A stretch of DNA of 64,000 nucleotides. It comes from an uncultured Phascolarctobacterium sp. GTDB taxonomy: Bacteria; Bacillota; Negativicutes; Acidaminococcales; Acidaminococcaceae. Shown piece after piece: positions 9,078-18,496 of the stretch (within the stretch, counting starts at the first letter, position 1; each line of letters begins with the position of its first letter). Below the pieces are notes generated by a model. It was not told where the DNA came from. It saw only the letters and a list, made by a program, of their open reading frames with translations, and searched no databases. The stretch is taken from assembly GCA_900551745.1 (NCBI GenBank), contig URXA01000002.1, positions 157,070-221,069 of the forward strand, written 5' to 3'. The translations under genes were made by a program, and so were the position numbers.

Positions 9078-9938
9078 TTAATCTTCCTTTTGAAGTTCTT
9101 CCTGTACATAATTAGGCAGAGCAAAAGCACCGAGATGTACCCCGGGATTATAATAACGATTTTGCAGCCCAAATTCAGCCCAGCGTTTAAAGTCAGCATC
9201 TTTCACTGGGTCAAGACCTTTCGAGGCAAACCCGAACAGCCAGTGTCCGGAAGAATAGGTAGGCATATAAAATTGATAAACTGTCGCTACGGGAAATACC
9301 GAAGCAAGTTTTTTATGTGCCCGGCGCATTTCATAAGCATATTCTTTATAGTAAGGCGATTCGTGCTGATTGATCAAGATACCCTTATCATTCAGCGCCC
9401 GGTAGCAATTGCGGTAAAAATCGGTCGTAAAAAGACCTTCGCCAGGGCCAAGCGGATCTGTAGAATCAACGAGGATCAAATCATATGCACCCTCAGGCGC
9501 ATCTTGTACAAATTTTAACCCGTCGCCAAAAATCAGATTGATCCGCGGATCATTATCCAGCGCACAGGCAGTCTGCGGAAAATATTTCTGGCACAGCCGT
9601 ACGACACGTTCATCGATTTCGACCATATCTACCTGCTCTACCGTTTTAAAGCGACAGACCTCGCGGGCTGTGCCACCGTCGCCGCCGCCAATGATCAAGA
9701 CCTTTTTGATGTCCGGATTGACTGCCATCGGCACGTTACTGATCATTTCGTGATAAATAAATTCGTCCTTTTCAGTAATCATGATCAACCCGTCTAAAGT
9801 AAAAAATTTACCAAAAGTTTCCGAATCAAAAAAGTCTATTTTCTGAAAGGGAGTCTGCTCGCTATATAATTGCTCTTTGACCAAAATCGAAAGTTTGGCG
9901 TCGGGAGCGTGAAATTCAGAAAACCATAAATCCAGCAT
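9078..9938 (-). CDS. speE: Spermidine synthase SpeE
   Basis: 286-residue aminopropyltransferase that makes spermidine from putrescine and decarboxylated S-adenosylmethionine. Visible features: N-terminal YSEQTPFQKIDFFDS, the gatekeeping LDG, the Rossmann motif GGGDGGTAREV at 84-94, E108 in MVEIDERV, and the substrate-site block DSTDPLGPGEGLF at 158-170, all as in the family. It lies 12 bases downstream of speD, forming a dedicated spermidine operon. Confidence 0.95.
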   Translation of the reverse strand: MLDLWFSEFHAPDAKLSILVKEQLYSEQTPFQKIDFFDSETFGKFFTLDGLIMITEKDEFIYHEMISNVPMAVNPDIKKVLIIGGGDGGTAREVCRFKTVEQVDMVEIDERVVRLCQKYFPQTACALDNDPRINLIFGDGLKFVQDAPEGAYDLILVDSTDPLGPGEGLFTTDFYRNCYRALNDKGILINQHESPYYKEYAYEMRRAHKKLASVFPVATVYQFYMPTYSSGHWLFGFASKGLDPVKDADFKRWAEFGLQNRYYNPGVHLGAFALPNYVQEELQKED

Positions 9939-9950
9939 TCTTACTCCTCC

Positions 9951-10766
9951 TTAAAGATTGATGCGGTCCATATTTTTGCCGTAGAAGATCTCGTCCATTT
10001 CATGACGCAGCTTGGACTCGATCCGTTTTACTTCGCCCGGATGCAGCTGTTCTTTGCTAAGCCCGAACAGATAGTTATCAAGGTCGAAATCTTTGAGCTT
10101 ACACTTGGTATGGAAAATATTTTCCTGATACACGTTCACGTCTATCATCTGGTAATGTTCCTTGACCAGCTCAGGGATATAATCTTGAATTGAAGTGATA
10201 TTGTGGTCTATAAACAGTTTATGTCCTGTAATATCACGCGTAAAACCACGCACACGGTAATCGATAGTCATAATGTCGGTATCGAAACTGTGGATCAGAT
10301 AATTAAGCGCTTTCAGCGGCGAGATCTCACCGCAGGTAGATACGTCGATGTCGGCCCGAAAGGTACTGATACCGCCGATAGGGTTATATTCGGGATAGGT
10401 ATGCACCGTGATATGGCTTTTATCGAGATGGGCTAAAACTGTTTCCGGTAAAGGGCCCGGAGCGGAACTGTTATCTTCAGCACCAACGCTGTGCAGACAG
10501 CCTTCGGCAATGAGGATAGTGACACTAGCGCCCTGCGGCTCATAGTCCTGCTTGGCGATGTTCAGAATGTTTGCTCCGATAATGTTGGAAACATTTGTTA
10601 AAATTTCCGTAAGACGGTCGGCATTATACTGCTCGTCGATATACTGCAGGTAAGCCTCCCTGTCTGCTACCGTCTTAGTGTAGCAAATGTCGTACATATT
10701 AAAGCTCAGGCTTTTCGTCAGATTATTGAAACCATGCAGCTTTAATCTCTTTACCTCTTTCTCCAA
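9951..10766 (-). CDS. speD: S-adenosylmethionine decarboxylase proenzyme, E. coli class
   Basis: 271 residues, close to the 264 of E. coli SpeD and much longer than the 120-residue Gram-positive SpeH type. The N-terminus [14 protein letters not shown] and the block [13 protein letters not shown] are characteristic. Self-cleavage to form the pyruvoyl group is expected between K116 and S117 in [15 protein letters not shown]. The start appears to be TTG at 10766; AAGGAG sits 13 bases upstream, rather far, so initiation may be weak. First gene of speD-speE. Confidence 0.93.
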   Translation of the reverse strand: MEKEVKRLKLHGFNNLTKSLSFNMYDICYTKTVADREAYLQYIDEQYNADRLTEILTNVSNIIGANILNIAKQDYEPQGASVTILIAEGCLHSVGAEDNSSAPGPLPETVLAHLDKSHITVHTYPEYNPIGGISTFRADIDVSTCGEISPLKALNYLIHSFDTDIMTIDYRVRGFTRDITGHKLFIDHNITSIQDYIPELVKEHYQMIDVNVYQENIFHTKCKLKDFDLDNYLFGLSKEQLHPGEVKRIESKLRHEMDEIFYGKNMDRINL

Positions 10767-10797
10767 TTCAACAAATCAGCTCCTTGTCACCAAATTT

Positions 10798-10855
10798 ATT
10801 GCAAGTTTGCAATATGGATTATATTTATTATATAGGCAAACTCTGGCAAAAACAA
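10798..10855 (-). promoter_or_regulatory. Promoter of speD-speE with an inverted repeat in the leader
   Basis: TTGTTT (10850-10855), 17-base spacer, TATAAT (10827-10832). About 15 bases downstream of the likely start of transcription lies ATTGCAA-GT-TTGCAAT (10798-10813), a perfect 7-bp inverted repeat that could be an operator. Confidence 0.6.
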
Positions 10856-10867
10856 TAAAATAAAAAA

Positions 10868-10894
10868 ATACTTCCCACGTTACGTAGGAAGTAT
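10868..10894 (-). terminator. Terminator of yajQ
   Basis: Stem ATACTTCCCACGT and ACGTAGGAAGTAT with one non-Watson-Crick position, followed on the minus strand by a seven-base T-run. Confidence 0.85.
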
Positions 10895-10905
10895 CAAAAT
10901 CCAGC

Positions 10906-11397
10906 TTAGCGCATATTGATGAATTGTAAATCGACACCGAAGTCGCCGGCTTTCAGCGTTTGGATAACAGCCTGCAGATCGTCTTTTTTGGCGCCGCTGA
11001 CCCGTACCTGATCGTCCTGCATCTGAGCATTGACTTTCAGTTTCGTCGCTTTGATCGCGGCTACGATCGCTTTAGCTTTTTCCTTCGGTATACCCTGCAG
11101 GATAGTAAGCGTCTGGCGAACTGTGCCTTTGGAGGCCGGCTCTACCTTACCCAGCTCCAGGCAGCGCAGCGGGATATCGCGTTTAGCCATACGGGCACGC
11201 AGCATATCGATGATAGCGCTCAGCTTGTATTCGTCTTCAGCTGCCAATTTGATGCATTTTTCTTCTAATTCGATGCTGGCATCACTGCCGCGGAAATCAT
11301 AACGCTGAGCGATCTCCTTTTTCGTTTGATTGACCGCATTGTCCATTTCCTGCATATCGACCTGCGATACAACGTCAAAAGAACTGTCTTTAGCCAT
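10906..11397 (-). CDS. yajQ: YajQ family nucleotide-binding protein
   Basis: 163 residues, the usual length of YajQ/UPF0234. The N-terminus [19 protein letters not shown], the block [17 protein letters not shown] and the C-terminal [16 protein letters not shown] are hallmark stretches. Family members bind nucleotides, and some have been reported as cyclic-di-GMP receptors. Single-gene unit with its own terminator. Confidence 0.92.
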   Translation of the reverse strand: MAKDSSFDVVSQVDMQEMDNAVNQTKKEIAQRYDFRGSDASIELEEKCIKLAAEDEYKLSAIIDMLRARMAKRDIPLRCLELGKVEPASKGTVRQTLTILQGIPKEKAKAIVAAIKATKLKVNAQMQDDQVRVSGAKKDDLQAVIQTLKAGDFGVDLQFINMR

Positions 11398-11457
11398 GAT
11401 GTCACTCCATTCATTGATTTGTTAATAATATTATTATATCAAAAAATCAGGAGCTTG

Positions 11458-12699
11458 TCATTTCGTCAGCGTCACCGTATCGATCAGCTTGCCGTCCTGC
11501 TTCAGGCTGGTAACTGTCAGCTTGCCGTCATTAACAGTCAGCTTCATATAATTAGGCTGGTCAAGCACTCCGTCAAAAGCGACCTCCTGCGGCTTGGCAC
11601 GCGAACCGGACCAGGTTTTATCGCCACTGCGGCCCGAAGAAATATAGATCGTTCCCTGTGATGCCACATTACCGTTTTTAAACGGAGCAGAACGGCCATA
11701 GGTATGATTATGAGCGGAAAAAACTACATCGACATTGCCGCGGTCAATAACCGGTAAAAGTGCCGCGCCCAGTTCATTGGGTCTGCCGTCCTGATAGCGG
11801 AACAGATTACGGTGCACCAACACGATTTTCCATTTCTTATCACTGGCGGCCAGATCGCGCTCCAGCCAGCTCACCTGACTTGCGATCAGTTCAGGCTGCC
11901 ACTCGTTTAATTCCTCCTGCTGCGTATCGATTACAGAAAAATGCACATCGCCGTAATCATAGCTGTAAGCCTGCTTCTGCAAACCATCCGGCCCATTCAG
12001 GGGCAGATCGAACAAATTCAGATATAAATCGCCGCGGTAAGGTTTCCATTGCAGCGAATAATTTTCATGGTTGCCACTGATAGGAGCAACCGGAATCTGC
12101 GGCAGCAGCCCGGACGCTCCACGGAACCAACTGCGCCACTGGCTGTATTGCTCGCCGTTATCTACAAGATCGCCCATATTGATGAAAAAGGCGGCTTCCG
12201 GATCGTGACTGTAAGCATAAGCGGCAGTCTTACGCCAGACGTTATAATCAAGGCTTTGCGAATCTCCGAAGATCAAAGCCGTAAAAGCGCCGCCGGTATC
12301 TGTTTTCAACGTTTGCCAAACAGAAAATTCTTTGCCGTTGCCAGCCCTGTATTCATAAACAGTTCCCGGCTCCAAAGCTGTCAGCGTCACACTTTGCTGA
12401 TAAACAGTCCCTGAATCTGTTGCAAATTCTTTGCCCTGCGCCTGCAACTTGTGAAGCTCATTTTCACCCTGCAGCTTATATTCCACCCAGGCATCGCTTT
12501 CCGGCGCCTGCGTCTGCCACATAATAGTCCGCGAGGTTTTACTGTCGGCAGTAATCACCTGCCGCAACTGCTGCGGCTCGTAACGTGCAGGCTGTTCAGC
12601 TCCGCAATATTGACGTTCATAAAAAAAGATCCCGCTCCCGACTACAGCAAGCATCAATGCCAGCAGTCCAGTTTTTGAAAAAGCTTTACTCCACCTCAT
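11458..12699 (-). CDS. Membrane-anchored metallophosphoesterase, purple-acid-phosphatase-like
   Basis: 413 residues. An N-terminal hydrophobic anchor (about 10-27) is followed by a fibronectin-III-like domain of about 100 residues (TADSKTSRTIMWQT, LTALEPGTVYEYRAG) and a calcineurin-like phosphoesterase domain with the metal-site motifs FGDSQS, GDLVDNG, GNHENY, VHRNLF and SAHNHTYGR. This arrangement matches purple acid phosphatases and acts outside the cytoplasm. It ends GKLIDTVTLTK. Substrate unknown; phosphate scavenging would fit the nearby pst operon, but that is inference. No partner gene. Confidence 0.85.
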   Translation of the reverse strand: MRWSKAFSKTGLLALMLAVVGSGIFFYERQYCGAEQPARYEPQQLRQVITADSKTSRTIMWQTQAPESDAWVEYKLQGENELHKLQAQGKEFATDSGTVYQQSVTLTALEPGTVYEYRAGNGKEFSVWQTLKTDTGGAFTALIFGDSQSLDYNVWRKTAAYAYSHDPEAAFFINMGDLVDNGEQYSQWRSWFRGASGLLPQIPVAPISGNHENYSLQWKPYRGDLYLNLFDLPLNGPDGLQKQAYSYDYGDVHFSVIDTQQEELNEWQPELIASQVSWLERDLAASDKKWKIVLVHRNLFRYQDGRPNELGAALLPVIDRGNVDVVFSAHNHTYGRSAPFKNGNVASQGTIYISSGRSGDKTWSGSRAKPQEVAFDGVLDQPNYMKLTVNDGKLTVTSLKQDGKLIDTVTLTK

Positions 12700-12909
12700 T
12701 TTTTCCCCTCTCTCCCGCTACCATACTGTTTTATGCCAAGCTATACCGCTCCCAAAAGGCGTAACTACCTGCCGCCAAAAACAGTTCCGTAAAAAATATC
12801 GATATAATTGCGGAACAGGACGGCAACAGCGCCCTGTTCTTTTTCCTTGTTTAAATTATATAGGTCTGGCCTGCGCTCCAGTCAAGAAAACATTTTGTGA
12901 AAAATAATA

Positions 12910-12940
12910 GGATCCGCCGATAATATTTTACGGCGGATCC
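12910..12940 (-). terminator. Terminator of the glutamine synthetase gene
   Basis: Perfect 10-bp stem GGATCCGCCG/CGGCGGATCC with an 11-base loop, then a T-rich tract on the minus strand. Confidence 0.8.
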
Positions 12941-12957
12941 AAAACGTATATGTTCTA

Positions 12958-14883
12958 TCAGTCGATGATATTTTGCTTGTAATCGTGATAACAGCTTCTC
13001 AGCTTCTCCATTGTTTTTACCATTTCCAGCTTTAACTTGGAGGCAGCATCAAAATCTCCGCGGCTAAAAGCATCGCGGATCATAGTAAAGATACACGGAG
13101 CCTCGACAGAATCTTTAGCCAGCATAACACGCAGCGCCGCGATCTTCTCCCACAGCTCATCGTCACATTTATTATAGAAGCCAGTGTCATGCAGACATTT
13201 CATTGCCACGATCTCAGCATGAAATTCGGGGATGATCCTGTTTAAGAGCTCGGTCTGCCAGCGAACCAAGGCACCTTTGGCAAAAGAATCGATAAATTCT
13301 GCACGCAGGATATTGCCGCTGGTAAGAGCAGCTTTCTTTTCGGGATATTTATTAAAGCCGCACATATTTTCCCACACAGTCGCAGGCGGTTTACCGAACA
13401 GACGGCTGCGTTCTTCCTCGCTGAAGTCTTCAAAAACATCATCTTCGCTGCGGTATTCGCGGTCTTTTTCCAGATAGAAGCCTTCAACGCCGGCCTTTTT
13501 GGACAATTCGGCCTCCAGTTCCTTCAAATTTTTGCCTGATTCCACACAAGCCTTGATGCCATCCCACATTGCCAGATAGAAAGCAGCGATAGCAATATAT
13601 GTATTAGTATAAGGATTAGGCGAACGCATTTCGATACGGGTCGCCATCGGACTGTCGATATCGCGGATCAAACCTGCCAGAATCGTACGGTTACGGGAAG
13701 GAACCTGCGGACTGATACCCAAAGAGGTAACGATACAGACAGGGGCTTCAAAACCTGGCTTCAAGCGGTTCAATGAATCGATCGTAGCTGAAATAAAAGG
13801 ATTGATGACCTCATAGTTCTTCAAAAGGCCCATCATTGAACCGTAACCGATAGCGGACAGAAAATCCGCTTTCATATCGCCGGGAGCAAACAGATTGACC
13901 ATTTTACCATTTTTAAGTTTGGCGGCAATACCGACATGGGTATGTTCGCCGCTGCCAGCAACGCCGGGGATCGGCTTAGCCTGGAAGGAAACTTCCAGAC
14001 CGTTCATCCGGAAAACCTCTTTAACGATAATGCGGGCCAGCAGCTCGTTATCAGCAGTTTGCAGACCGACGTTAAATTTCCAGTCTACTTCCAGCTGTTC
14101 CATAACATGCGTCATATGACCTGCTCCGTCGATCTGTCCACGGACACCGCCGCATTCTTTATGGCCCATTTCCGGTTCCAGACCATAAGCTTCCATCATT
14201 TCTATAGTCTGTTCTAAAGCGGTACGCACGTTACCGCGGGTACGCTGCCAGTATTGCTCCTGCATCATCTGCGAAGAAGAAAGGGCTTCGATCGGTGCGT
14301 CTTCACGCGGAGATTTGACCCAGAATTCCAGCTCGGTAGCACAGGTAAAGACCAGCTTTTCGATCTGAGACAGGTCAACATGCTCCAGACCTGCTATCTG
14401 CGGATGTTTTTTGAACATTTCCAGCATTTGCGCTTCTACATAATCCAGGCTGTTTTGCAGGATCGAACGGGAATCAACAAAGATTTCATTGTGGATCAGG
14501 AAACAGGGTATGCGCAGGGTTCCGACCATTTTACCTGTCTGAGCATCAAAATGCTCGTAATTATAATCAATATACCAGTTGACGCTTTTGTCGACCTTCA
14601 TATCGACGCGGGCATTATTTAAAGTAGCAATCCCCGGCAAAACAACAGAAGAACCGTCAGTCTGGGCAGCCATGCCTTCCAGGAAGCTGTTGATATCTTC
14701 GATAAATAAATTGATGGGCACTTTTTCGTCGGTATCGTTACCGGCAAAGTCCACACCCATAAAAGAAACAAATTTGATTTCCGGGTGCATTTCCAGCAAA
14801 GCCTTCAGTTCCTCAGGGGTTTGCTGTTCGGGGTTAATGTAATACAACATTTCTTTGTTCATCATAGCAATCACTTGCGGCAC
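12958..14883 (-). CDS. glnA: Glutamine synthetase, long divergent form
   Basis: 641 residues; makes glutamine from glutamate, ammonia and ATP. Motifs: N-terminal beta-grasp region KFVSFMGVDFAGND, catalytic-domain starts ATELEFWVKSP and MGHKECGGVRGQIDG, the ATP-site segment GSGEHTHVGIAA, substrate arginine regions VPSRNRTILAG and MRSPNPYTNTYIA. It is longer than GS-I (about 440-470) because of a helical extension of some 150 residues after the catalytic core, and lacks the overall size of GS-III. Start is taken as GTG at 14883, nine bases after AAAGGAG; the upstream TTG has no ribosome site. It sits behind a leader with mutually exclusive hairpins. Confidence 0.88.
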   Translation of the reverse strand: MPQVIAMMNKEMLYYINPEQQTPEELKALLEMHPEIKFVSFMGVDFAGNDTDEKVPINLFIEDINSFLEGMAAQTDGSSVVLPGIATLNNARVDMKVDKSVNWYIDYNYEHFDAQTGKMVGTLRIPCFLIHNEIFVDSRSILQNSLDYVEAQMLEMFKKHPQIAGLEHVDLSQIEKLVFTCATELEFWVKSPREDAPIEALSSSQMMQEQYWQRTRGNVRTALEQTIEMMEAYGLEPEMGHKECGGVRGQIDGAGHMTHVMEQLEVDWKFNVGLQTADNELLARIIVKEVFRMNGLEVSFQAKPIPGVAGSGEHTHVGIAAKLKNGKMVNLFAPGDMKADFLSAIGYGSMMGLLKNYEVINPFISATIDSLNRLKPGFEAPVCIVTSLGISPQVPSRNRTILAGLIRDIDSPMATRIEMRSPNPYTNTYIAIAAFYLAMWDGIKACVESGKNLKELEAELSKKAGVEGFYLEKDREYRSEDDVFEDFSEEERSRLFGKPPATVWENMCGFNKYPEKKAALTSGNILRAEFIDSFAKGALVRWQTELLNRIIPEFHAEIVAMKCLHDTGFYNKCDDELWEKIAALRVMLAKDSVEAPCIFTMIRDAFSRGDFDAASKLKLEMVKTMEKLRSCYHDYKQNIID

Positions 14884-14932
14884 TGTGCCGCGCTCCTTTC
14901 CCAATGCTGAAGCTGAAATACAAATATAAAAA

Positions 14933-15019
14933 GGACCTTCCTATTTTTAAGCAATAAAATAGAAAGATCCCCATTGATCTATCGCCATCATTATAACAAA
15001 TAACAGTCAGGCTTGTCCA
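14933..15019 (-). promoter_or_regulatory. glnA promoter and leader attenuator
   Basis: TGGACA (15014-15019), 18-base spacer, TATAAT (14990-14995). Just after the predicted start, a hairpin AGATC-AATGGG-GATCT (14965-14980) overlaps the first arm of a strong terminator (14933-14970, about 15 pairs including G-U, then TTTTTAT). The two structures cannot form together, the classic layout of an attenuator. The short hairpin has a six-base loop with A at position 1 and G at position 4, as in targets of ANTAR antiterminator proteins. Confidence 0.6.
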
Positions 15020-15065
15020 GTGTTTAAAACAAACTTTAAGCACTCTTTTAACCAAACGCCAAATA

Positions 15066-16100
15066 TCACTTGCTCAAAAGCCGGATCAATATTTCTTCCA
15101 GCTTTTCAAACTGCCGGCCGCCATAGCGGATTTCGATATTGAGCTGTGATAATTCCAAAAGTGCCCGCTCCAGTTCACCTAAGCCAAAGCGGCGGCTCTG
15201 TTCCGCCATTTTTTTTACAGCAAAAGGTGCGGCTTTTAACTCTGAAGCGATCTCGGCCTGCGAGGCCCGACCTTCCAGAAGTTCTTTGACACGTCCCAGA
15301 CGTCGCAATTGAAACGAAATCAGGCCGCATAGAGCCAGCACAGTATTGCCGTGCTTACGTTCTTCACCCAAAAGCTCTAAAGTCTGCCCCAGCTTCTTTT
15401 CAGCAATGGCATTCAGCAACGCAAAGCGCGAAACTTCAGGCAAAGCAGCAAAAGTCTGCTCGATATCATTTTTAGTCCAGATCTTGCGTTCACCGGCGTA
15501 AACCGACAGTTTTTCGATTTCCTGTTCCAGCAGCAGCAGCGGCGCATTGTCAGTTACCGACAGATATTCCATGATCGTCTGCGACGCTTCATAATCAAAA
15601 CGGCAGCCGCGCAGCGCAGCCTGTTCATCCAGCCAGGGCTTCAGCTGATAGGATTTAAGGGACTTGCATTCCACCAGCGCCGCAGTTTTAAGCAGACTTT
15701 TATAAAGCTTGCCGCGTTTATCGATTTTTTCGCCTAGCAGCAGTACCTGACAATGTTCCGGCACATCAGCCAGCAGCTCTGCCAGCTCTTCCTGCTGCTG
15801 TTTGCGTTTTTCTCCGCCATCCTTACCTCCCCACAGCTTTTCATCTTTAATGATAACAAGACTGCGTCCGGAGAAAAAAGGGTAGGTATTGACAGCAGCA
15901 GATACTTCCTTTATATCCGTATCACGCTCAAAAATGGTTATTTCCCTGTCTTCCGGCGCGGCATCGCCAAAAACAGCCCGAGGCAAAGCAGCAGCTATTT
16001 TATCTTTATAATAGCCTTCTTCGCCGAACACTGCGATTACACAAGCGACCTGTGTGCCGGCACTTAATTGCTGCATAATTTTTTCTGCCGTGATTTCCAT
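15066..16100 (-). CDS. holA: DNA polymerase III delta subunit HolA
   Basis: 344 residues. Delta subunit of the clamp loader, which opens the beta clamp during replication. Matches: N-terminal VFGEEGYYKDKI, the block VLLLGEKIDKRGKLYKSL, the lid-domain stretch DNAPLLLLEQEIEKLSVYAG and the C-terminal collar LLELSQLNIEIRYGGR. It follows comEC by 20 bases, the common comEA-comEC-holA order in Firmicutes. Confidence 0.93.
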   Translation of the reverse strand: MEITAEKIMQQLSAGTQVACVIAVFGEEGYYKDKIAAALPRAVFGDAAPEDREITIFERDTDIKEVSAAVNTYPFFSGRSLVIIKDEKLWGGKDGGEKRKQQQEELAELLADVPEHCQVLLLGEKIDKRGKLYKSLLKTAALVECKSLKSYQLKPWLDEQAALRGCRFDYEASQTIMEYLSVTDNAPLLLLEQEIEKLSVYAGERKIWTKNDIEQTFAALPEVSRFALLNAIAEKKLGQTLELLGEERKHGNTVLALCGLISFQLRRLGRVKELLEGRASQAEIASELKAAPFAVKKMAEQSRRFGLGELERALLELSQLNIEIRYGGRQFEKLEEILIRLLSK

Positions 16101-16120
16101 GTTTGTACTCCTTCAAGCCA

Positions 16121-18496
16121 CTAAAAAAATTCCTTCTGATACCGATAACTATAACATTTTACCTGGCTGCCGTCAAAAGTGATTTTAAGCGCTCCGTCCT
16201 GATCTGTACGCCGCACCTGAGCCCCACAGGCAGCCAGACGCTGCAGCGTTTCACTGCCAGGATGGCCGTAGCTGTTGCCGGCGCCGACTGAGATAATCGC
16301 CAGCTGCGGACTGACTGCCGCTAAAAACGCCATAGAAGAAGAAGCATTACTGCCATGATGACTAACCTTTAATACCTGACCGGGCTGAATCTGCCCCGCT
16401 GCCAGCAGTTCTTCCGTTTCTGTGGCATCACCTGTAAAAACAATGCTGCCGTCAGCAGATACAACCCTCACGATCAGCGAGCTTTCATTGGCATCGCTGT
16501 CAGCGCTGCCGACAGGCGCACTGATGATCTGTATTGCAGTATTGCCCAGGGAATAATTTGCACCGCTCTCGGCATATATAAGCTGCGCTTTGGTATTCTT
16601 CAGCAGTGCCTGTATATCTGCTGAAGGCTGTTCCTGAGGCAGAATGAGACTGCGTATAGGTATATTTTTAGCTACTGCGGCCGCTCCTCCTGCATGGTCG
16701 TGGTGTCCGTGGCTTAAAAGCAGCATATCCAGGCTGCGAATCCCCAGATAACGCAGATATGGCAGAACGATACGGCTGCCAGTATCATAGTCGCCGCGCA
16801 GACCACCGGTATCAATCAGCAGCGTCTGACGCTGCGGTGTTACGACCAGCGCCGCATCCCCCTGTCCCACGTCGATAAAATGTACGGTCAGCGGCTGCGG
16901 CCTAAATTTATCATAAAGCCCGATCCCCACCAGCATACAGCAGCATAAACCGATCAGCAACCGTCTTTCGCAAGCAGTGAAATCATCCCAGTCGCTGCTG
17001 CCGCAAAGCAGCAACAACAGTAAATAATAGACAGCGCTGCATAAAAGCGGCCAGCTGCCAACAGTAACAGTTGCCCAGCCGCCGGAGCCCAGCCAGTGAA
17101 TGATATTCAGCAAGGGGTGCAGTAAAAGCCCTGCCAGTAAAAACAGCAGCTTGCCCAACCCAAATACCGGCAGGAGAGCATATCCCGCCAGTGTTAGCAG
17201 TAGTGCCAGTTCCAGCAGCGGTACTAAAAGCAGGTTGGCTGCCAGTCCACTCAGCGAAAGCTGATGAAAATAATGGATCAAAAACGGCAAAGCCGCCAGC
17301 TGTGCTGTTAAAGATACTGCCATGACCTCGGCAATCCCCACAGGTAAGTAACGGGTACACAGGCCGCTCAGTACCGGGTAAAAATACAGCAGACCCGCCG
17401 TTGTAGTAAATGATAACTGAAAACCTGCGTCCCAAAGCCAGCGCGGCTCATAGCAAAGCAACAGTATGACCACAGCACAGAAAATATTACTGCGCTGCGG
17501 CAGCCTGCCGCTAACACCGGCTCCAAATAGTGCCAGCGACATAAGCAAAGCCCTCAGCACTGGCGGTTTGAACCCGCACAAAGCCGCATAAAAAAATAAA
17601 ATCCCTGCCAGCAGCGCCATAGTACAGCGGTTACGGCGCCGCAGCAGTACAAGCAGAAAGCCTGTCACCACTGCTATATGCGTACCAGATACAGCCAGCA
17701 GATGCGCCAATCCCACAGCAGCAAAATCTTCCTGCGTCTGCGCACTGATACCGTCGTAACCACCTAAAGTCATACCGGCTAAAACAGCCCCGGCCTGTCC
17801 CGGTACAGTATGCTGCAGATTTGAACGCAGCCCTGCAGCCAGTCCGCCGATATACTGCCTGATACTTTGTCCGTCCCCGGACAAATACAGCTCACTGCCT
17901 TTTATAGACATTCGCCCCTGTAAATCCTGCAATTCGTTCCACAGCCCGCCATCCCAACCACCCGGATTGGCAAAATCAGTCAGTGGTTTAAGCGTTCCCT
18001 GTACAATAACGCCACCGGTTATTTTCTCGCTAAGATCCTGCCCCTGTACGAACACACGTACCTTACCCGATACTGCGACTGCTGTATCGGGAAAAGAGCT
18101 ACCAGGTTCCGCACTATTTGTCTGCACCGCTTGCTGCAGCGTACGACAGGCAAGCACCAGACTGGTTCCCTGCGGCGTTACTTTGACACTGCCAGCTTCT
18201 ACTCTGCCGAAAAGCCGTACTTCCTGACCTGTAAAAGTCTGCAAAGGCAGCTGCGGCTGACGTATGGCCCCGCTGCCGCTGGCAGCGCCACAACAAAAAC
18301 ATAAACCAATACCTGCCGCGGCCAACAACTTTACTCCAGCCTTTTGGCGGCAGCCCCAGTCAAGCAGCAGCAGAAAAAATGCCGCCAGCATCAATACGGG
18401 TATCAACGGCAACAGCTTACTGAGCCCTGCGTGGCAGCCAAGCAGAAATGCCAGTGTGGCGGCGACAATGATCTGTTCCAGCTGACGCTGCATCAC
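16121..18496 (-). CDS. comEC: Competence DNA channel protein ComEC/Rec2
   Basis: 791 residues. Three parts in order: an N-terminal DUF4131-type domain after two or three membrane helices, the multi-spanning Competence domain (LAVSGTHIAVVTGF is its signature), and a C-terminal metallo-beta-lactamase-fold domain with DVGQGDA, SHGHHDHAGG, FTGDA and SHHGSN. It forms the inner-membrane channel for transforming DNA. It overlaps comEA by four bases. The metal-ligand histidines are intact. Confidence 0.94.
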   Translation of the reverse strand: MMQRQLEQIIVAATLAFLLGCHAGLSKLLPLIPVLMLAAFFLLLLDWGCRQKAGVKLLAAAGIGLCFCCGAASGSGAIRQPQLPLQTFTGQEVRLFGRVEAGSVKVTPQGTSLVLACRTLQQAVQTNSAEPGSSFPDTAVAVSGKVRVFVQGQDLSEKITGGVIVQGTLKPLTDFANPGGWDGGLWNELQDLQGRMSIKGSELYLSGDGQSIRQYIGGLAAGLRSNLQHTVPGQAGAVLAGMTLGGYDGISAQTQEDFAAVGLAHLLAVSGTHIAVVTGFLLVLLRRRNRCTMALLAGILFFYAALCGFKPPVLRALLMSLALFGAGVSGRLPQRSNIFCAVVILLLCYEPRWLWDAGFQLSFTTTAGLLYFYPVLSGLCTRYLPVGIAEVMAVSLTAQLAALPFLIHYFHQLSLSGLAANLLLVPLLELALLLTLAGYALLPVFGLGKLLFLLAGLLLHPLLNIIHWLGSGGWATVTVGSWPLLCSAVYYLLLLLLCGSSDWDDFTACERRLLIGLCCCMLVGIGLYDKFRPQPLTVHFIDVGQGDAALVVTPQRQTLLIDTGGLRGDYDTGSRIVLPYLRYLGIRSLDMLLLSHGHHDHAGGAAAVAKNIPIRSLILPQEQPSADIQALLKNTKAQLIYAESGANYSLGNTAIQIISAPVGSADSDANESSLIVRVVSADGSIVFTGDATETEELLAAGQIQPGQVLKVSHHGSNASSSMAFLAAVSPQLAIISVGAGNSYGHPGSETLQRLAACGAQVRRTDQDGALKITFDGSQVKCYSYRYQKEFF

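Noticed and set aside
8996..9199. 67-codon minus-strand frame at the end of speE
   Set aside because: Out of frame with speE, overlaps its end and the terminator, and lacks any recognisable feature.
14834..15055. 73-codon minus-strand frame upstream of glnA
   Set aside because: It runs across the glnA promoter and attenuator hairpins and has no ribosome site.
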